Assembly (NCBI GenBank): GCA_015832175.1
Contig: WJXW01000019.1
Span: 62,001-126,000, forward strand
Source: Paraphaeosphaeria minitans
Lineage: Eukaryota > Ascomycota > Dothideomycetes > Pleosporales > Didymosphaeriaceae
DNA length: 64,000 nt
Direction of reading: 5' to 3'
Shown: positions 10,479 through 22,014 of the stretch, in pieces
Position numbering within the stretch: position 1 is the first letter of the stretch
Layout: each line of letters starts with the position of its first letter
Program-made: the position numbers and the translations under genes
The notes under the pieces: generated by a model
Seen by the model: the letters and a program-made list of their open reading frames with translations, nothing else
Told to the model about the DNA's origin: nothing
The model's database searches: none

Positions 10479-12530
10479 TGGAGCGCGGACGATCGCCTTC
10501 TCAGTACAGAAACTTGGACGCCGACGATGTTCACTGCAAGACTTTAAATGCTGTAGAAGTGCGCCGAAACCTGTCGGCTGCTTAGCCGCGAACAAACGTA
10601 TGGCAAAGGTGGCAATCAGCAACACTGAACGAGTTAGGCTCACTTTGGCGTGATTTTGCTGTTTTCCATACCATCATCAGTAAAACGTAAATGTGTCCTC
10701 GTGGAATAATGGATTATCACCTATCGCCGGGAAGACGCGAAGATATCACCGAGGGCAGCAGTGCCGATGAGCGCTAATCTCTGGGCATATTCGTAGACCG
10801 TCAACACGATGTCGCTTGGTACAGCTACAGTATCATCTCAGCAGTAAAGCCCCATAGTATACTTGCTGTCGGACTCCGAGATGTGCGGAGGCGCTCACGT
10901 TGCTGATATCGCTGCTATGTGTCAACACGTCATGGCTCTATTCTGCTGCCTGCTGGTGTTCATCTGTGGCAAAGTTGCTATTGGTTCTATACCACTTGCA
11001 AGCTGTGTTGTGCCCCAAAGCATAGAAGGAAGCAGTGTTTTTTCTCATACGAGCGCGTAGCCAGTATTCTCGTGTGCTAGATTCTTGATCTTGGTTGCAT
11101 CCTTCGCTTTCACGTGGCATTCGACATCTGCGAGCTAGCCGCGTCATCCTGTGCATGTCTGAAGGGCCTCACTCCATCCGAGGGCTCTGTGCAGACTTTC
11201 CTCGGATATGCCTCGATGTAGATCCCCGCTTTGGTGCTGTGACATCTTTGGCTGGCACTCTGGTTATTCTTGCCGAAGTATCCACCAAATCCACGCCAAA
11301 TAGGACTCTATCCATCCGGGAGTGGCCCGCCAACTTGTCTTGGAAGTGATTCGCTGCTAGACGTCGACCGAACGAATTCGCATTTCGTGTCCGTGGGTTT
11401 TGGGAGTTCAGGGCCTTCATGGCGGAGCCAATTTCCGAGTAGGGTAAGAATTTCCCGAACGCAGTGTCGCCAGTGATTCGGAGTACGTCCGTGATGCGCC
11501 ATCATGAGATGGCAAATAGCTAGAAATTGCACCAACAAACTGACTACTGGAGTTTACAACACGAAGGAGATCTGGTATATAATGAAGGCAGTGGTGGGAC
11601 AAGCCGATGGCACGTTCCATGGTGCAGAAAACGGAGGCCATTGTGTTGCTGAGATGTTCGCGAAAGAGGTGTAAAAGCGGTCATCAGCAAATGGACACCT
11701 CCCTGCTCATGCAGTGATATGAATGACCAGTTTCCATGTTGCCAAGCAAGACAGAGTAGTGAAGCATGTCGGTCGCGCACAGCATCCCCAACTGGCATGA
11801 TGAATTGGGGCCACAACACCTGCACGCATAGTGATCGTGGCTTTGCTCGTTCCTGACTTCGCTGCATATTCCACACTCGACACCCGATAGTGCTTGCGTG
11901 CTGAACACGCTAGGATCTTTCCTGCCCCACGAATTAGTATGCCTCAGAAGCTTAGTGCGTCATGCTGTCGTGGCAGATTACCGTGAGAGCAAAGCTAGCA
12001 GGTGCAGGGCCATCATGCGAACTATCGACTTTCTTCGTATATGAGGTACGGAAGCTGCGGCTGGCGCAAACGCGACGTGCTGTGGCAGCGATTTATAGGA
12101 AGACCGTCAAGGTGCTTGGAAGACCAACTCTACGCTATGCTGCCCTGCAGAACTATCATGAGATTGACCGTTCCATGGCTCCTAGCAGCAGGGTGAGTGA
12201 CGAAACATGTCGTTAGAGCGGCCAAACTGAGAGAGCTAGGTACATGTTATTATCTGGACTGTATACGCGCGATCCACGATTGAGGCTCGACAACGCACTG
12301 CTATGCTTCTTCGCCATCCTCTCTTGCGCGCTGGGTCATTTTTTCGTCATCTTTCTCTTGATAGAAGACACCGGTCTTGATTCGCAAGAGGATCTTGTTC
12401 TCGTGTAAGCGCTCGGCCTACCCCTAGTGAGCGTTACTAACGCGATATAAGCCCAGCGCTGCATGCGACTCTGTTTGGCCTTTTTTCGATACCGTGCAAC
12501 TTGTTGGCTTCGCGTGATTATGTTTAGGGC
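10479..12530. other. Long stretch without a supported gene
   Basis: Short open frames only. On the minus strand, 11908-11684 encodes a Cys/His-rich run (ECGICSE, then CRCC, then GHSYHC) that loosely recalls a zinc-binding module of fungal regulatory proteins, but no surrounding gene can be built. 10644 onward is the 5' flank of the reductase gene. Confidence 0.35.
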
Positions 12531-12824
12531 CCTGCCTCCGCAGCAGGCATCGTCGTAGGTGCAGTATCGGCCTCGACGTTTGGAGCCCTGCTCATGTGGA
12601 AGCAAGCAAGCAAGTCAAGATCAAAAGGTGCCGTTGCAAGCCTGCAGAATCACGGCAGCCCATTGCGAGCAGTGTCTACACCAAAAGGTGACATTGAACA
12701 CCAGATGTCTGCACTTCTGTTGAGCCCAGAACCACCAGAGGCCGATAGCTCATTTCGGATAGACATGCCGCCGGTCCCTGAGGTACAGAAGCGCTTGGAG
12801 GGGCGAAGTTCTGGGAGCATATAG
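12529..12824 (+). CDS. Possible last exon of a single-pass membrane protein
   Basis: After an acceptor-like TTATGTTTAG ending near 12528 the frame reads a small-residue-rich hydrophobic segment (ASAAGIVVGAVSASTFGALL), then a basic stop-transfer run (KQASKSRSK), then a Ser/Pro-rich tail ending at 12824. That order (helix, basic cluster, polar cytoplasmic tail) is usual for fungal cell-surface sensors and type I membrane proteins. I could not find the extracellular exon with confidence, so this is an exon candidate only. Confidence 0.35.
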
Positions 12825-13298
12825 CATGGAGCGCGGTATCACTGGAGCGGGCGCTCTCTGGCCGTGTGGCTGACCTCTCTCGTAATCATAACAAGAGAAT
12901 CATACTTCAATGCACCCTGGATAGCTTCAAAGATAAGCTGCTTTTGCTCTCTCCTGTATGAAAGGGGGCTGGTTGCCTTGTGTACAGCCGAGAATGATGA
13001 CCAACAGCAATCGTTGTCACGATATGAAAGCTGACAACAGCCAAACGATGCTTCTGTGCTAATATCAATACAGAAAGAGCTGCTGATGAAATACGTCAGT
13101 AACTGTTACAGATGAGCGTTCTGTTACCATAAGCGTTGGGGATGATCACTCTATCGCTAGCATGAACATGATATCCGTCATGCGTAATCCGTCTGATACT
13201 TTCTTGGTATATATTCCTTCCTAGGTCTTCTGAGTATACCAGATTATAATACTTCTGTCCTTCTTTATTTTTTCATTTACTAACCTAGCTCTACGTCT
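12825..13298. other. Upstream region of the patatin-like gene
   Basis: No coding region seen. A CTAAC...CTAG element at 13279-13287 could be an acceptor for a 5' exon or leader intron of the downstream gene. Confidence 0.35.
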
Positions 13299-13325
13299 TT
13301 GTGTATCCTCACAGCCTCCGATATC

Positions 13326-16300
13326 ATGAGGACCTGTAATCATACATCCTGGCTGTCCTTCCATGGAAAGGACCAAATCATGTTTCGGCATGCGAGTACA
13401 CTGAGCGACATTGTTACGAGCCTTGACGCGCCTGCAAAGAGATTCCCAAGCCTAGCCGTTGTGATTGGCAATGCAGGCGATGCACTACCTAGCACCAGGA
13501 AGCGTACTGACGGTCAAGACCAAGACGGCTTATGTTTGCAGCTGGATCCAGACACTGCATTTAGTGACCACCCAACATTGTTTGCACATGAAAACTTCTC
13601 CAAACGAACCAAACTCAGCCCAGAGCCCACGGCGTCCATATGCCATAGACACACGATACGTGAATTACAATGGCAAGTCACCAGTCCAGCTCAAGCCGTC
13701 GACAGCCTTTACTGTAGACTAGTCCGGCCATTCGCGGACATAGTATGCTTTTTCGCCACAGGAGACGATGGTATCCCGCGAATCGCGGACAAACTGGTGC
13801 CATGGCTCGAGCAAAGTAACTCACTGAAGTGTCGCCCCCTGTTTTGCCCGCGCTTGCTTGTGGTATCAACACCGAGCGAGCAGCGCACCCCCACCGAAGT
13901 AAGGATACAGTTGGTCCAACTTCTCAAACAGCGATTGAAGCACCCCAGAATAGACCGCTTCTCGTGCGTTTCGGTCTACGTCAAGTATGGCAGCAACCAA
14001 ACGCTGAGAGATCGCATCAAAAGAGAAACCGATATCGCGAAGGACTTCCGTGCTCAGAACCACATCTACTTGAATGCTGTTCACTTTGATCGTCTGTTTC
14101 GACATGCTTGTGATCACTTTGCCAGCACAGGCGAAGCACACTTTGACATGCTCGCCGCATCGCGCTTGCATAGGCCTGTACCGCGAGGCTTGCACACACA
14201 TCTAGCTGACTTGCTCACGAATGTAGATACCTACGAAGACATGACAGCATTCGCAGCGCCGTTCATCGCTGGATGCCTTGCATTAGACAACTACGCATAC
14301 GACGTGCCCTGTCAGTGTTGCCTCTGCGATCAGTTTCCATCTGCTAACTTGCGTAAGATTTCGGCCCCGAGGAAGTTTTTGCAGCCCATTACAGAAGGGT
14401 CTGCGTGGCTGCAACAGAAAATAAGACATTTAAATGCTCCGGCAAGGCCGATACCCCGGTGTTCATGCTTCGAACTGGGGCTGTATCCCTGATCGAACAG
14501 CACTTCCTAACGAACAGCAGACACATTAAGCTGGGCAGAGAAGGACGTTCGAAGCTGATGAGCGAGTTTCGCCCCTGGCTCTGTCGGCTAAAGACTTATA
14601 AGTCGTGCCTCACATGCATGCAAAGGGCGCCTGAGCACAAATTCCCATGTGGCCACATGGTCTGCGAGGAATGCTGCAAAGCCCTGGGACGTCATTTCGA
14701 TACGGACCCTCATCTGTATGTGTTTGACCACTGTCCGATCTGCGAACTGCCATGCAAGGTGGCTCTACGGGTTAAGCCGGTAACTGCAGGCTTTCGAGTG
14801 CTGTCTATTGATGGCGGTGGTATCCGTGCCGTGATCCCCATCCAGTTTCTTCGCGCGCTCGAGCAAGCCATCGGCCTCGACATGCCTGTCCAAGAGCACT
14901 TTGACCTCAGTTACGGAACGAGTTCAGGTACGTACCCAGCAGCTACGAGCACTTCCACCGCTTACTCACCATACAGGGTCCATGGTTAACTTGGCCCTCT
15001 ACGGGCTGGGAACGAAGGTGAGCGAAGCCTCCGACTTGTTCAAGCAGTTGTCCACGCGCGTGTTCCGTGGTCGCAGCCGCATTGGCGTCGGCTTGGCCGC
15101 CACGCTGCAGGCGCTCGTAGTCTCTTATCGAAACGGCAGATTTCCAGCTGGGGACATAGACGGCGCTCTGTCGGACGTGTTCAGCAATGCTACCATGCTT
15201 GATCATCCCTACATGTCCTCGATCGGGGCCCGCACCGGCTTCCCCATCGTGAACGCCGACACATCGGAGACCTGCATGGTGACTAGCTATAATGGGGCCG
15301 CTCGAGGGCGAGACCTCGGCGACTGCAATGGCAACACGACGTATCGGGTCCTTCGTTCTCACACGGCCCTTGATGAGATCCTGGTCAAAGATGCGTAAGT
15401 GTCCACGTGCCTCTCCGGAAGCAACTGCTCATACAATGGTGTAGCGCACGATGTGCATCGGCAGCTCCATGGTGAGTGGTTCAGACCAGTGGTGCGTATT
15501 CTTCCTTACAGCAGCAGGTATTTTACTCCGCACAGCATACCCTATCACGGAACGTTTATCGATGGCGGCCTAAGCGATAACAATCCCTGCATGCTTGCAA
15601 TGCAAGAGTTGCAGAGGATGGCGCCTGAGCTGCGGCGACCGGACCAGTTCGTCTCTGTTGGTACAGGGGCGAGCAGAGCGAGCCAGGCCACTGCCACGGG
15701 AGGCAAAGGCAGCTTCCTCTTTGGCAACAATTCTCTTCGTCAAACATTCAAGCACTACTGGAGCGAGAATTTCGACGGTGATAAGAAGTTTGCCAGCATG
15801 CGCCACATGATGGCTGCAACGGTACCGGATGGGACCGGCAATATCGATGGATGGCTCCGCCGGTTTAACCTCTCTTTGGAGGAAGAGCTGCCCGATCTGG
15901 CAGATGCTCGAGTCATGGATGACTTGGCTAACGCAGCCTGGGCCCTTTTCACCTCCGACCCGGCTCTGCACGATCTGGCCCGGGCCGTTCTGGCCTCCAG
16001 CTTCTATTTCGAACTACGGTGCATGCCCATGTATGAGAACGGATACTATACTTGTTGTGGCCGCATATTGTGCCGCATACCCGTCACCAAGCCTGCATTT
16101 ACAGGGCTCATGCAGAAGCTTGACGCGATGGGTGCTCACTTCCTGCTTCAGAAGCGAACAGCACGAGAGATAAAGCCCACAGCAGTCTCGTTTGATCAGA
16201 CAGGAAACTTCAGCAAACCTGTCTCTCTGCGCGTTCGAGATCTCGAAGAGCCACTAGACGTACGGCTGAGGTTTTCGGGTACGCGCGGCTACCACATCAG

Positions 16301-16517
16301 CGCGTCGCCTGTATCGATCGACACACTGATCAAACAGCAGAAACTAGAATGGGCAAGCCTCAGCCATACTGGCTCCGGGTACAATAGCCCCACCAAGAAG
16401 AAACGGCCTAGTGGTAATTGTCATCGAACGGTCAAGCGGCGCTGTTCAAGCGTAAGATATTCTGATCAACAGGTAACCCATGATAAAAGCTTGTGCATAC
16501 ATTCAACAATCAAGTAA
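13326..16517 (+). CDS. Patatin-like phospholipase with RING-like module (fungal multi-domain type)
   Basis: Exons 13326-14352, 14418-14927, 14977-15394, 15445-15471 and 15518-16517 join into 993 codons. The N-terminal half carries the region usual in this fungal family (HPTLFAH, then DIVCFFATGDDG and LVPWLE). It is followed by a Cys/His cluster (CLTCMQ, FPCGHMVCEECC, CPICE) of RING type, then the patatin hydrolase domain: oxyanion loop DGGGIRA, nucleophile elbow GTSSGS (intron 2 splits the glycine), AARCASAAPWYF across the two small introns, and the DGGL catalytic Asp motif. The Ser-Asp dyad is complete, so an active lipid acyl hydrolase is likely. Related architectures in fungi belong to predicted regulatory or defence proteins; that role here is inference. 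The start could be upstream, since the frame is open on non-ATG codons to 13299. The last 50 residues are basic and lack recognisable structure. Confidence 0.85.
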
Positions 16518-16613
16518 GATTTCGAAAAGCCACTAACGCTAGTAACGGTATGATCGCTTGCAACTCAGTTGTGGACCAAATATGAGCATAGCGTAAGCAA
16601 GTATAGGTAAGAT

Positions 16614-17710
16614 ATGTGGTTATGGTTGAGTTTCTGCAGGAGTCATCCCGAGTATCACCAGCGTCAGCGGCGTATAGCAACCTTGAACTGTCTGTGGTCT
16701 TCACTTGGCGCGTGTCCTATCGTAACGGGTCCTTCCGCGGAGCTGGCAATTGCCATTCGCGTCTTGAGAGATAACAAACCTTCGACCGCGAACAGATTCC
16801 TAGTTGGGAATGTGTACGCAAAGGCCCTGGCCATGGGAGCTTCGTGTCTTATTCTCCATGGCCTGCGTGCTCGGATTCCCGGAATCGACATGCAGGCTGA
16901 GTCGCCGATCGTTCCTTGGGTCTTGGGCGTGAGCGGAGTCTTAGTTTTGGCATCGGCTCCGCACATCGACAGTAAGTATAGGGCACGATGTGAGCTGCTG
17001 CTGCTAACCAGGGTCATAGGCGACAACCAGTGGTTCTCGCAGGGTGTACCTCTGTTCCTTGTCCTACACGCCGGCTTCAGCTACTACTTTGGAACCTGGC
17101 GAGCTGCTAGACACAAGCGGAGGGTAGAAGGTGGCCGCGTCTCGATGCAGAAATCCAACAGCATCGCTGCAACCCGAGAATGGGTCGCTCTGCTCATCTG
17201 TCTCGGTACACTAAAGGCAGGCGCCGTTCTTTTCGTGGGTGGACTGCTGGACCAGGCACATGCACTCGCCCTACATTCAGAAGCTAGCAACATCTTACTG
17301 GCAGACGGGGCCTTTATTGATTTCACGGTTCTCCCGCTCGCGACGGCTGCATTGGATCACTTAACGGACCTCAAGATTGCCCACAAGGGGGACAACATCT
17401 CGTCATGGGCGAACCTCATCCAATCTACGCTGCAAACTTACTTCTTTGTGAGGCCGCTGGCTGCACTGGCGGGCCATGACATCGACCCGAAAGACGGTCG
17501 AGTGGGCATCGGGCTCTGCTTTTTGGCCATCGCCTCCTGGTTATCATTGCCAGTTGTTCCACGTAGGTTCCGACAAACGATCCGATGCGAGACATCCAGC
17601 TAATGCTTAATCAAGGATCAATCAAAGGCTCGGTGCTTCTACTGGCTTACTCGTACTTGTCCTTTGTCTATGTTAGTCGTACGGGGCCTTTTGGAATCCA
17701 CTTGCTGTAG
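16614..17710 (+). CDS. Degenerate CAX-like cation/proton exchanger (copy 1)
   Basis: Two exons (16614-17562, 17616-17710) give 347 codons with about eight hydrophobic segments. The layout matches vacuolar Ca2+/H+ exchangers: an N-terminal repeat that continues into FLVGNVYAKALAMGASCLI, and a second repeat around LPLATAALDH followed by NLIQSTLQTYFFVRPLAAL. After the intron comes the typical last helix (GSVLLLAYSYLSFVYV). The ion-binding motifs normally reading GNAVE and GNAAEH are GPSAE and ATAALDH here: both asparagines are lost and the second Glu is Asp. Transport activity is therefore doubtful. The N-terminus looks short for the family, and a 5' exon ending at a GTAAGC near 16592 is possible. 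It follows the phospholipase gene by under 100 bp on the same strand. A second member lies at 49.7 kb. Confidence 0.6.
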
Positions 17711-18584
17711 CTAGACGCACGGAACGGAAGTGCTCACACAGCGAGCGACTCTTCGGCAACGCTTCTGTCGCTACGTACATCCGCCAAGGCCCCGCCACCA
17801 AGTTTTATCTGCACTCGTCTGCCGAACCTGATTGGCCAACGGGTCCTCGGGTCAGCTGGAATGTATATGTCGCACACAATGAGCAAAGAGCTGTGAGGCG
17901 TCTTGCAACCGTAAGTCGGGGCCCGTTGTCTCTGCTTAGGGTCTTCGCAAGGGGTTGCGCCTCCTATGTTTGCGACATGATGGCAGGTGGAGATTTGATC
18001 GTTCTACGAAAGTGAACTACAACTTCTTAAGCCCAACTCGATACATAGCCGACAAAGAGACTAGTTCGCTTAGTGGCCGGGTCATAGATGGAGATAGATG
18101 GAGAGCCTGGCCTGTCGAGTGCCGTCCGGCTATTGCAAGGCCCTCGCATCTAATTTTCTCACATATCCTCCTTGTGAACATCATACAGAGAAAGTTGGCA
18201 TAGCGTAGCAGCTTCGCTTGGCGCGAACGCCACTCGGGACTTCACTAGTTCATCTAAAAATGGAGTAGAGTGACACCGCAGGCGATGGAGAAGGGAAACC
18301 AGGTCATATTGCATGACTAGCACCAAATAATATACACATCGCAGCAAGCTGAGGCAAATCTACGGGCTCGTGAAATCGAGGCATATGAGAGGAGAGCAAA
18401 TGTGGATAGTTTATCAGAGTCGTCGTAGCTCGATTTGTCGAGACCCGATTCATAGCCTGGGAGCTCCAGAATACCGTCAATGCATGAAGCACAAGTTGTG
18501 GCTTACTAAGGTTGCGTGGCTTTCGGGCAACAGGACTTATCCCTCCCTGTCCAGAGCGGGTCCTCTCATGCCTAACAGTAGTTA
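17711..18584. other. Mostly gene-free, with a possible coding fragment
   Basis: Between about 17757 and 18015 a plus-strand frame reads continuously (FGNASVATYIRQGPATKFYL onward, ending MMAGGDLIVLRK). Its end recalls C-terminal segments of fungal cytosolic proteins but is too short to assign. The rest shows nothing. Confidence 0.25.
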
Positions 18585-19158
18585 GGACCCCATCACCACC
18601 AGGGACAGCGCCAGGTACAGAGCCTACATGGACAGCTGAGACGCCTCATACTACTAGCCAGCTGGAGCAGCAGGCACGCCATATACGAGAGCTCCTCCAG
18701 CGGCAGTCTCAGAGCCCTACTAGCCAGGCTATCCGCCAGCTTGTTAAGGGTTGTCAGCTTGCGATGAACTCAGCGACAATCCTAGCAGAGGAGAATAGGA
18801 AGCTACGGGCAACTAACCATCGCCGGAGACAAAGGCAGGACAGGCGGCGACAGTATATTGCCTCTAGAGGTGCTCTACAGGCTGAGGAAGGACGCAGGCT
18901 AGCTGCAGAGGCAGAAAGGGTGCTCCAGCAGGTAGAGCAGGAGGACCATGTAGGACGACCACGAGCAGCACCAACATGCAGCAACTGCCACCAGCAAGGC
19001 CATACTCGAAGACAATGTACCCAGAGATTGTAGCTATCATATGAATCTATCTGCAGCTTTTTTGACTATCGCGTTGTAGAGCTATTGTGGAGGACGCGTC
19101 GCGATTTTGGTAGGGCGTCCGGATGACTAGGGTGTCCGGATGACTGGTGGAACACGTT
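18585..19158 (+). mobile_element. Pogo/Fot1-like transposase, 3' end only
   Basis: The frame ending at 19033 matches the C-terminal tail of fungal pogo-family (DDE_1) transposases: an amphipathic region (ARHIRELLQRQ), LAEENRKLRATN, an arginine run, RGALQAEEGRRLA, and a final CCHC knuckle (CSNCHQQGHTRRQC). The DNA-binding and DDE parts are missing. Past the stop, GTCCGGATGACTGGTGG repeats the GTCCGGATGACT just upstream and looks like the terminal inverted repeat, so the element end is probably near 19158. It is a 5'-truncated, non-autonomous remnant. Confidence 0.7.
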
Positions 19159-19269
19159 AACTTAACACTTCCGCTTACCTTATAAGCGTTGTCCCATTTC
19201 AGATAAGCATATCAGCCTCTCCAGGGATATTGCGCTTCTTTCCTTGATGACACCCTAAAAAAGCATAAC

Positions 19270-20150
19270 ACATGGTGCTGTGCTGATGCTCATGATGCTG
19301 CCGATCGCACTGAGTGGAGCCCTCACAAATCTAGATGACGCCTATGCTCATGATACGGCTGACATGGACGAATCAGAGCCCCACAGATCTATTCGCAGCT
19401 TACTGCTAACGCTGGTCATGCTGCTCACACGCCACCCCAACTGTATTTGCAGCTGACACTGCTGATGCTGTCAGTGCGCAGCAAGTGGCAGAGATTTTGA
19501 TAATGCTGTGTGCTGCTCACAGGCACTAAGTGGAGACCAATAGATTCCACGAATTAATATGGGCGCCATGATGCTGACGGTCACCGTGCAGCAAGTGGAG
19601 ACGAAAATTTTCTCGATAGCGCCATGTCTTGCTCACACAAACTGAGTGGAGACTCATAGATTCCACGAATGATATTTCTTCCATCCTGCTGACGCTCATC
19701 GTCCAGCAAGTGGAGACGGAGGAACTTTCAACAGTGTCACATGCTGATGACCGTCACCAAGTGGGGACCCATAGATTCCACGAATGCCATTTCTTCCATC
19801 CTGCTTATGCTTATCGTGCCGCAAGTGGTGACGGAAAAATTCTCAATAGTGCCATATGCTGCTGACCGTACCCCAAGTAGAGACGGAAAAGTTTTCACAT
19901 GCTGCTGACTGTCACAAAGTGGAGACACATAGATTCTACAATTTTTCAACAGTGTCACATGCTGCTGACCGTCACCAAGTGGGGGGCCCATAGATTCCAC
20001 GAATTATATGGGCGCCATGCCGCCGACCCTTACAGCAGACTTAAGTGGAGACGGAAGAATCTTCGAGAATGCTATCTGCTGCTGATTCTGCCATCACGCA
20101 CCAAGTGGATCCTGCAGAATTTCCAAGATTGCTGGTCTTTTTGATGCTGC
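19270..20150 (+). repeat. Satellite block 2, ~114-bp unit, single orientation
   Basis: At least seven recognisable repeats of the two-half unit: GCAAGTGGAGACGGA... with a TTTTCAATAGTG-like core alternates with AAGTGGAGACCCATAGATT plus CCACGAATG, followed by CTTCCATCCTGCTTATGCTT. The best-preserved copies lie at about 19660-20010. All copies face the same way. Confidence 0.8.
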
Positions 20151-21124
20151 TGGTGTGATGCTCATTGCGAACAAGTCCCTTCGACGCTAAGACGCATCGC
20201 CTTAGCTGCCAAAGTGCCGCGCGAAAACCCGCCCCTACCGGCTGCCGCTGATGCTTATCGCTCCCATGCTTAGTCCGGAAAATTCCGACACGGCGCCAGG
20301 CACGCCTTGACAATGCCCATCAGCTCAGCGGCTTTATCGCCTGCCTGTGCATAAGCATACGCGATGTGCTGGTGCATAAGCATACCCTCCTGCGCTATGT
20401 ATGCTATTATTTCCTGCTGAAGAAGAACGAGAGGACGTGGTGTTGATAGCGTGGAGCTTACAGCTCACAAGCCGTGCTTTACTTTCCCCGTATTACTATA
20501 GCTGGTGGTAGTCAGCATAGTCTTGATGCTTGGTACGTGTGCTGCGCTGCGTCCTGTTCCCCGCTGGAGGATGGCGCTCACCCTAGCTCGCCCCGAGCGG
20601 GGGGACAGCCCTTTGTGCCTATTCGGCTAGTGCGCATGAGCTAGTCCAAAGCGCCTTCCGCCCAGGGTGCAGGTCATCCACGCATGAACAGGCTAAGGCC
20701 ATGTTCAGATGACGTGGCGCCACCCTTCCGCCTGAACATCCGTTAACAGCACCCTCTCAATTACCGTGCGGCCCAACGCATGACTATCGTGGGTCAACAT
20801 AATATATTCATTTTGTAGTCAGGTCATGAAGACTTACGTTAGTGCCTTTGGTGCGTCGAATTTACTGATCTTTCAGTTCCGGATCGAAGTCGGGAACGCA
20901 CAGACTTTAGTGGGTCATGAGCTAGGTAACGCGCGTGCACTCCTTGGCACTAAGCGAAGGTGCTGCTTTGCTTACGCCCAACGTTTCCCCTCTCCTTGAT
21001 AATGACTTATCCTCGCTTTTTTGCAATATTGCTTGCACAGGCATCTGTCAGCACACTCCAACGGCGAGCTTCAGCAACTGCACCAGATCTCAGCTGCAAG
21101 GCTCGATAGCGGCAAACCGCCCTT
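20151..21124. other. Intergenic, no gene recognised
   Basis: Contains a duplicated GCATAAGCATAC (about 20350 and 20380), the same short word seen in the satellite filler. No supported coding region until the ATG at 21125. Confidence 0.4.
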
Positions 21125-22014
21125 ATGGCTAGAAAAAAATACAAGACTCTAAAGGAGCAAGAAGATGCACGGAGGGAGCAGAACCGACGTGCTCAACGGG
21201 CATACAGAGAGAAGTATGCGTGCAAGCGAAGCGTTGCGGGCGCTGTACCTTTCAACGCTGACCGCCACGCAGCAGAAAATGCCAAGGAAACACTACTCTG
21301 AGCATCGGTACTAACAACCCAAGAGCCAAAAAACAAACGAAGAGGCGACCAGTCGAACAAGCGTCGACCGATGTCAGGCGTTTGGAAAGCGGCGGGAGGC
21401 TTCTAGCACGCCCAAGCGCGAGGCCCATGCCGGAGGAAGGAGATGTCGAGAGCACCGCGCGCATCCCGCAAAGCACGACAGACCCGTCTGTAAGAACAAA
21501 TAACCATGTAGTCAGGCAAGCGTCGAACGATGTCGGCCGTTTGGGGCGCGGCAGGAGGCTTCTAGCCCGCCCAAGTGCGAGGCCCATGCCGGAGGAAGGA
21601 GATGTCGAGAGCACCGCGCGCATCCCGCAAAGCACGACAGACCTGTCGGTAAGAACAAACAGCCATGTGGCCAGGCAAGCGTCGAACGATGTCGGCCGTT
21701 TGGGGCGCGGCTGGAGGCTTCCAGAAGACCCAAGCGAGAGGCTCATGCTGGAGTTGCAGCTGACACGGATCGAGAAAGATGTCGAGAACATCGCGCGCAT
21801 CTCAAAAAGCACTACAGATCGGTCTGTAAGCGAATACATGAAGGAGCAAGGTCCATGCATTCAGCGCGTGATAGACAAACTTCAAGCTCTCCAAGAAGAC
21901 CGGTCCGAACCGGCAGAGGCTCCGGTTGGAGATGACGGATCCCAGAGCCGACAGCACCCTGCACCAGCCTGCTCCCACATGCTACCATTAAACGATCTTT
22001 TGAATCCGGTTTGA
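21125..22014 (+). CDS. bZIP-like basic-region protein with 53-residue tandem repeats
   Basis: The first 30 codons (MARKKYKTLKEQEDARREQ and onward) contain NRRAQRAYREK, the DNA-contact pattern of fungal AP-1-type bZIP factors. The frame then stops at 21292. A proposed intron 21220-21323 (donor GTGCAAG, branch CTAAC, acceptor CCAAG) joins it to a long second exon, for 261 codons in total. The second exon carries three 159-bp tandem units (starting at 21361, 21520 and 21679). Each encodes 53 residues with RLLARPSARPMPEEGD in the two near-identical copies and a diverged third. No leucine zipper follows the basic region; the third unit and tail (RIEKDVENIARI, IQRVIDKLQAL) could form a short helix. 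The donor is weak, so the join is tentative; the repeats and basic region are directly visible. Confidence 0.5.
21361..21820 (+). repeat. 159-bp coding tandem repeat, three units
   Basis: Units start at 21361, 21520 and 21679, each beginning GCGTCGA(A/C)CGATGTC. Units 1 and 2 are almost identical over their full length, while unit 3 diverges after about 40 bp. The length is a multiple of three, so the reading frame is preserved. Confidence 0.85.

Noticed and set aside
19270..20150. Regular repeats that might suggest a CRISPR-like array
   Set aside because: Units are long, degenerate and contiguous, with no unique spacers, and the host is clearly eukaryotic.
21252..21860. 202-codon minus-strand open frame over the 159-bp repeats
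   Set aside because: It is the antisense of the repeat-bearing exon; openness is a by-product of the repeat composition.
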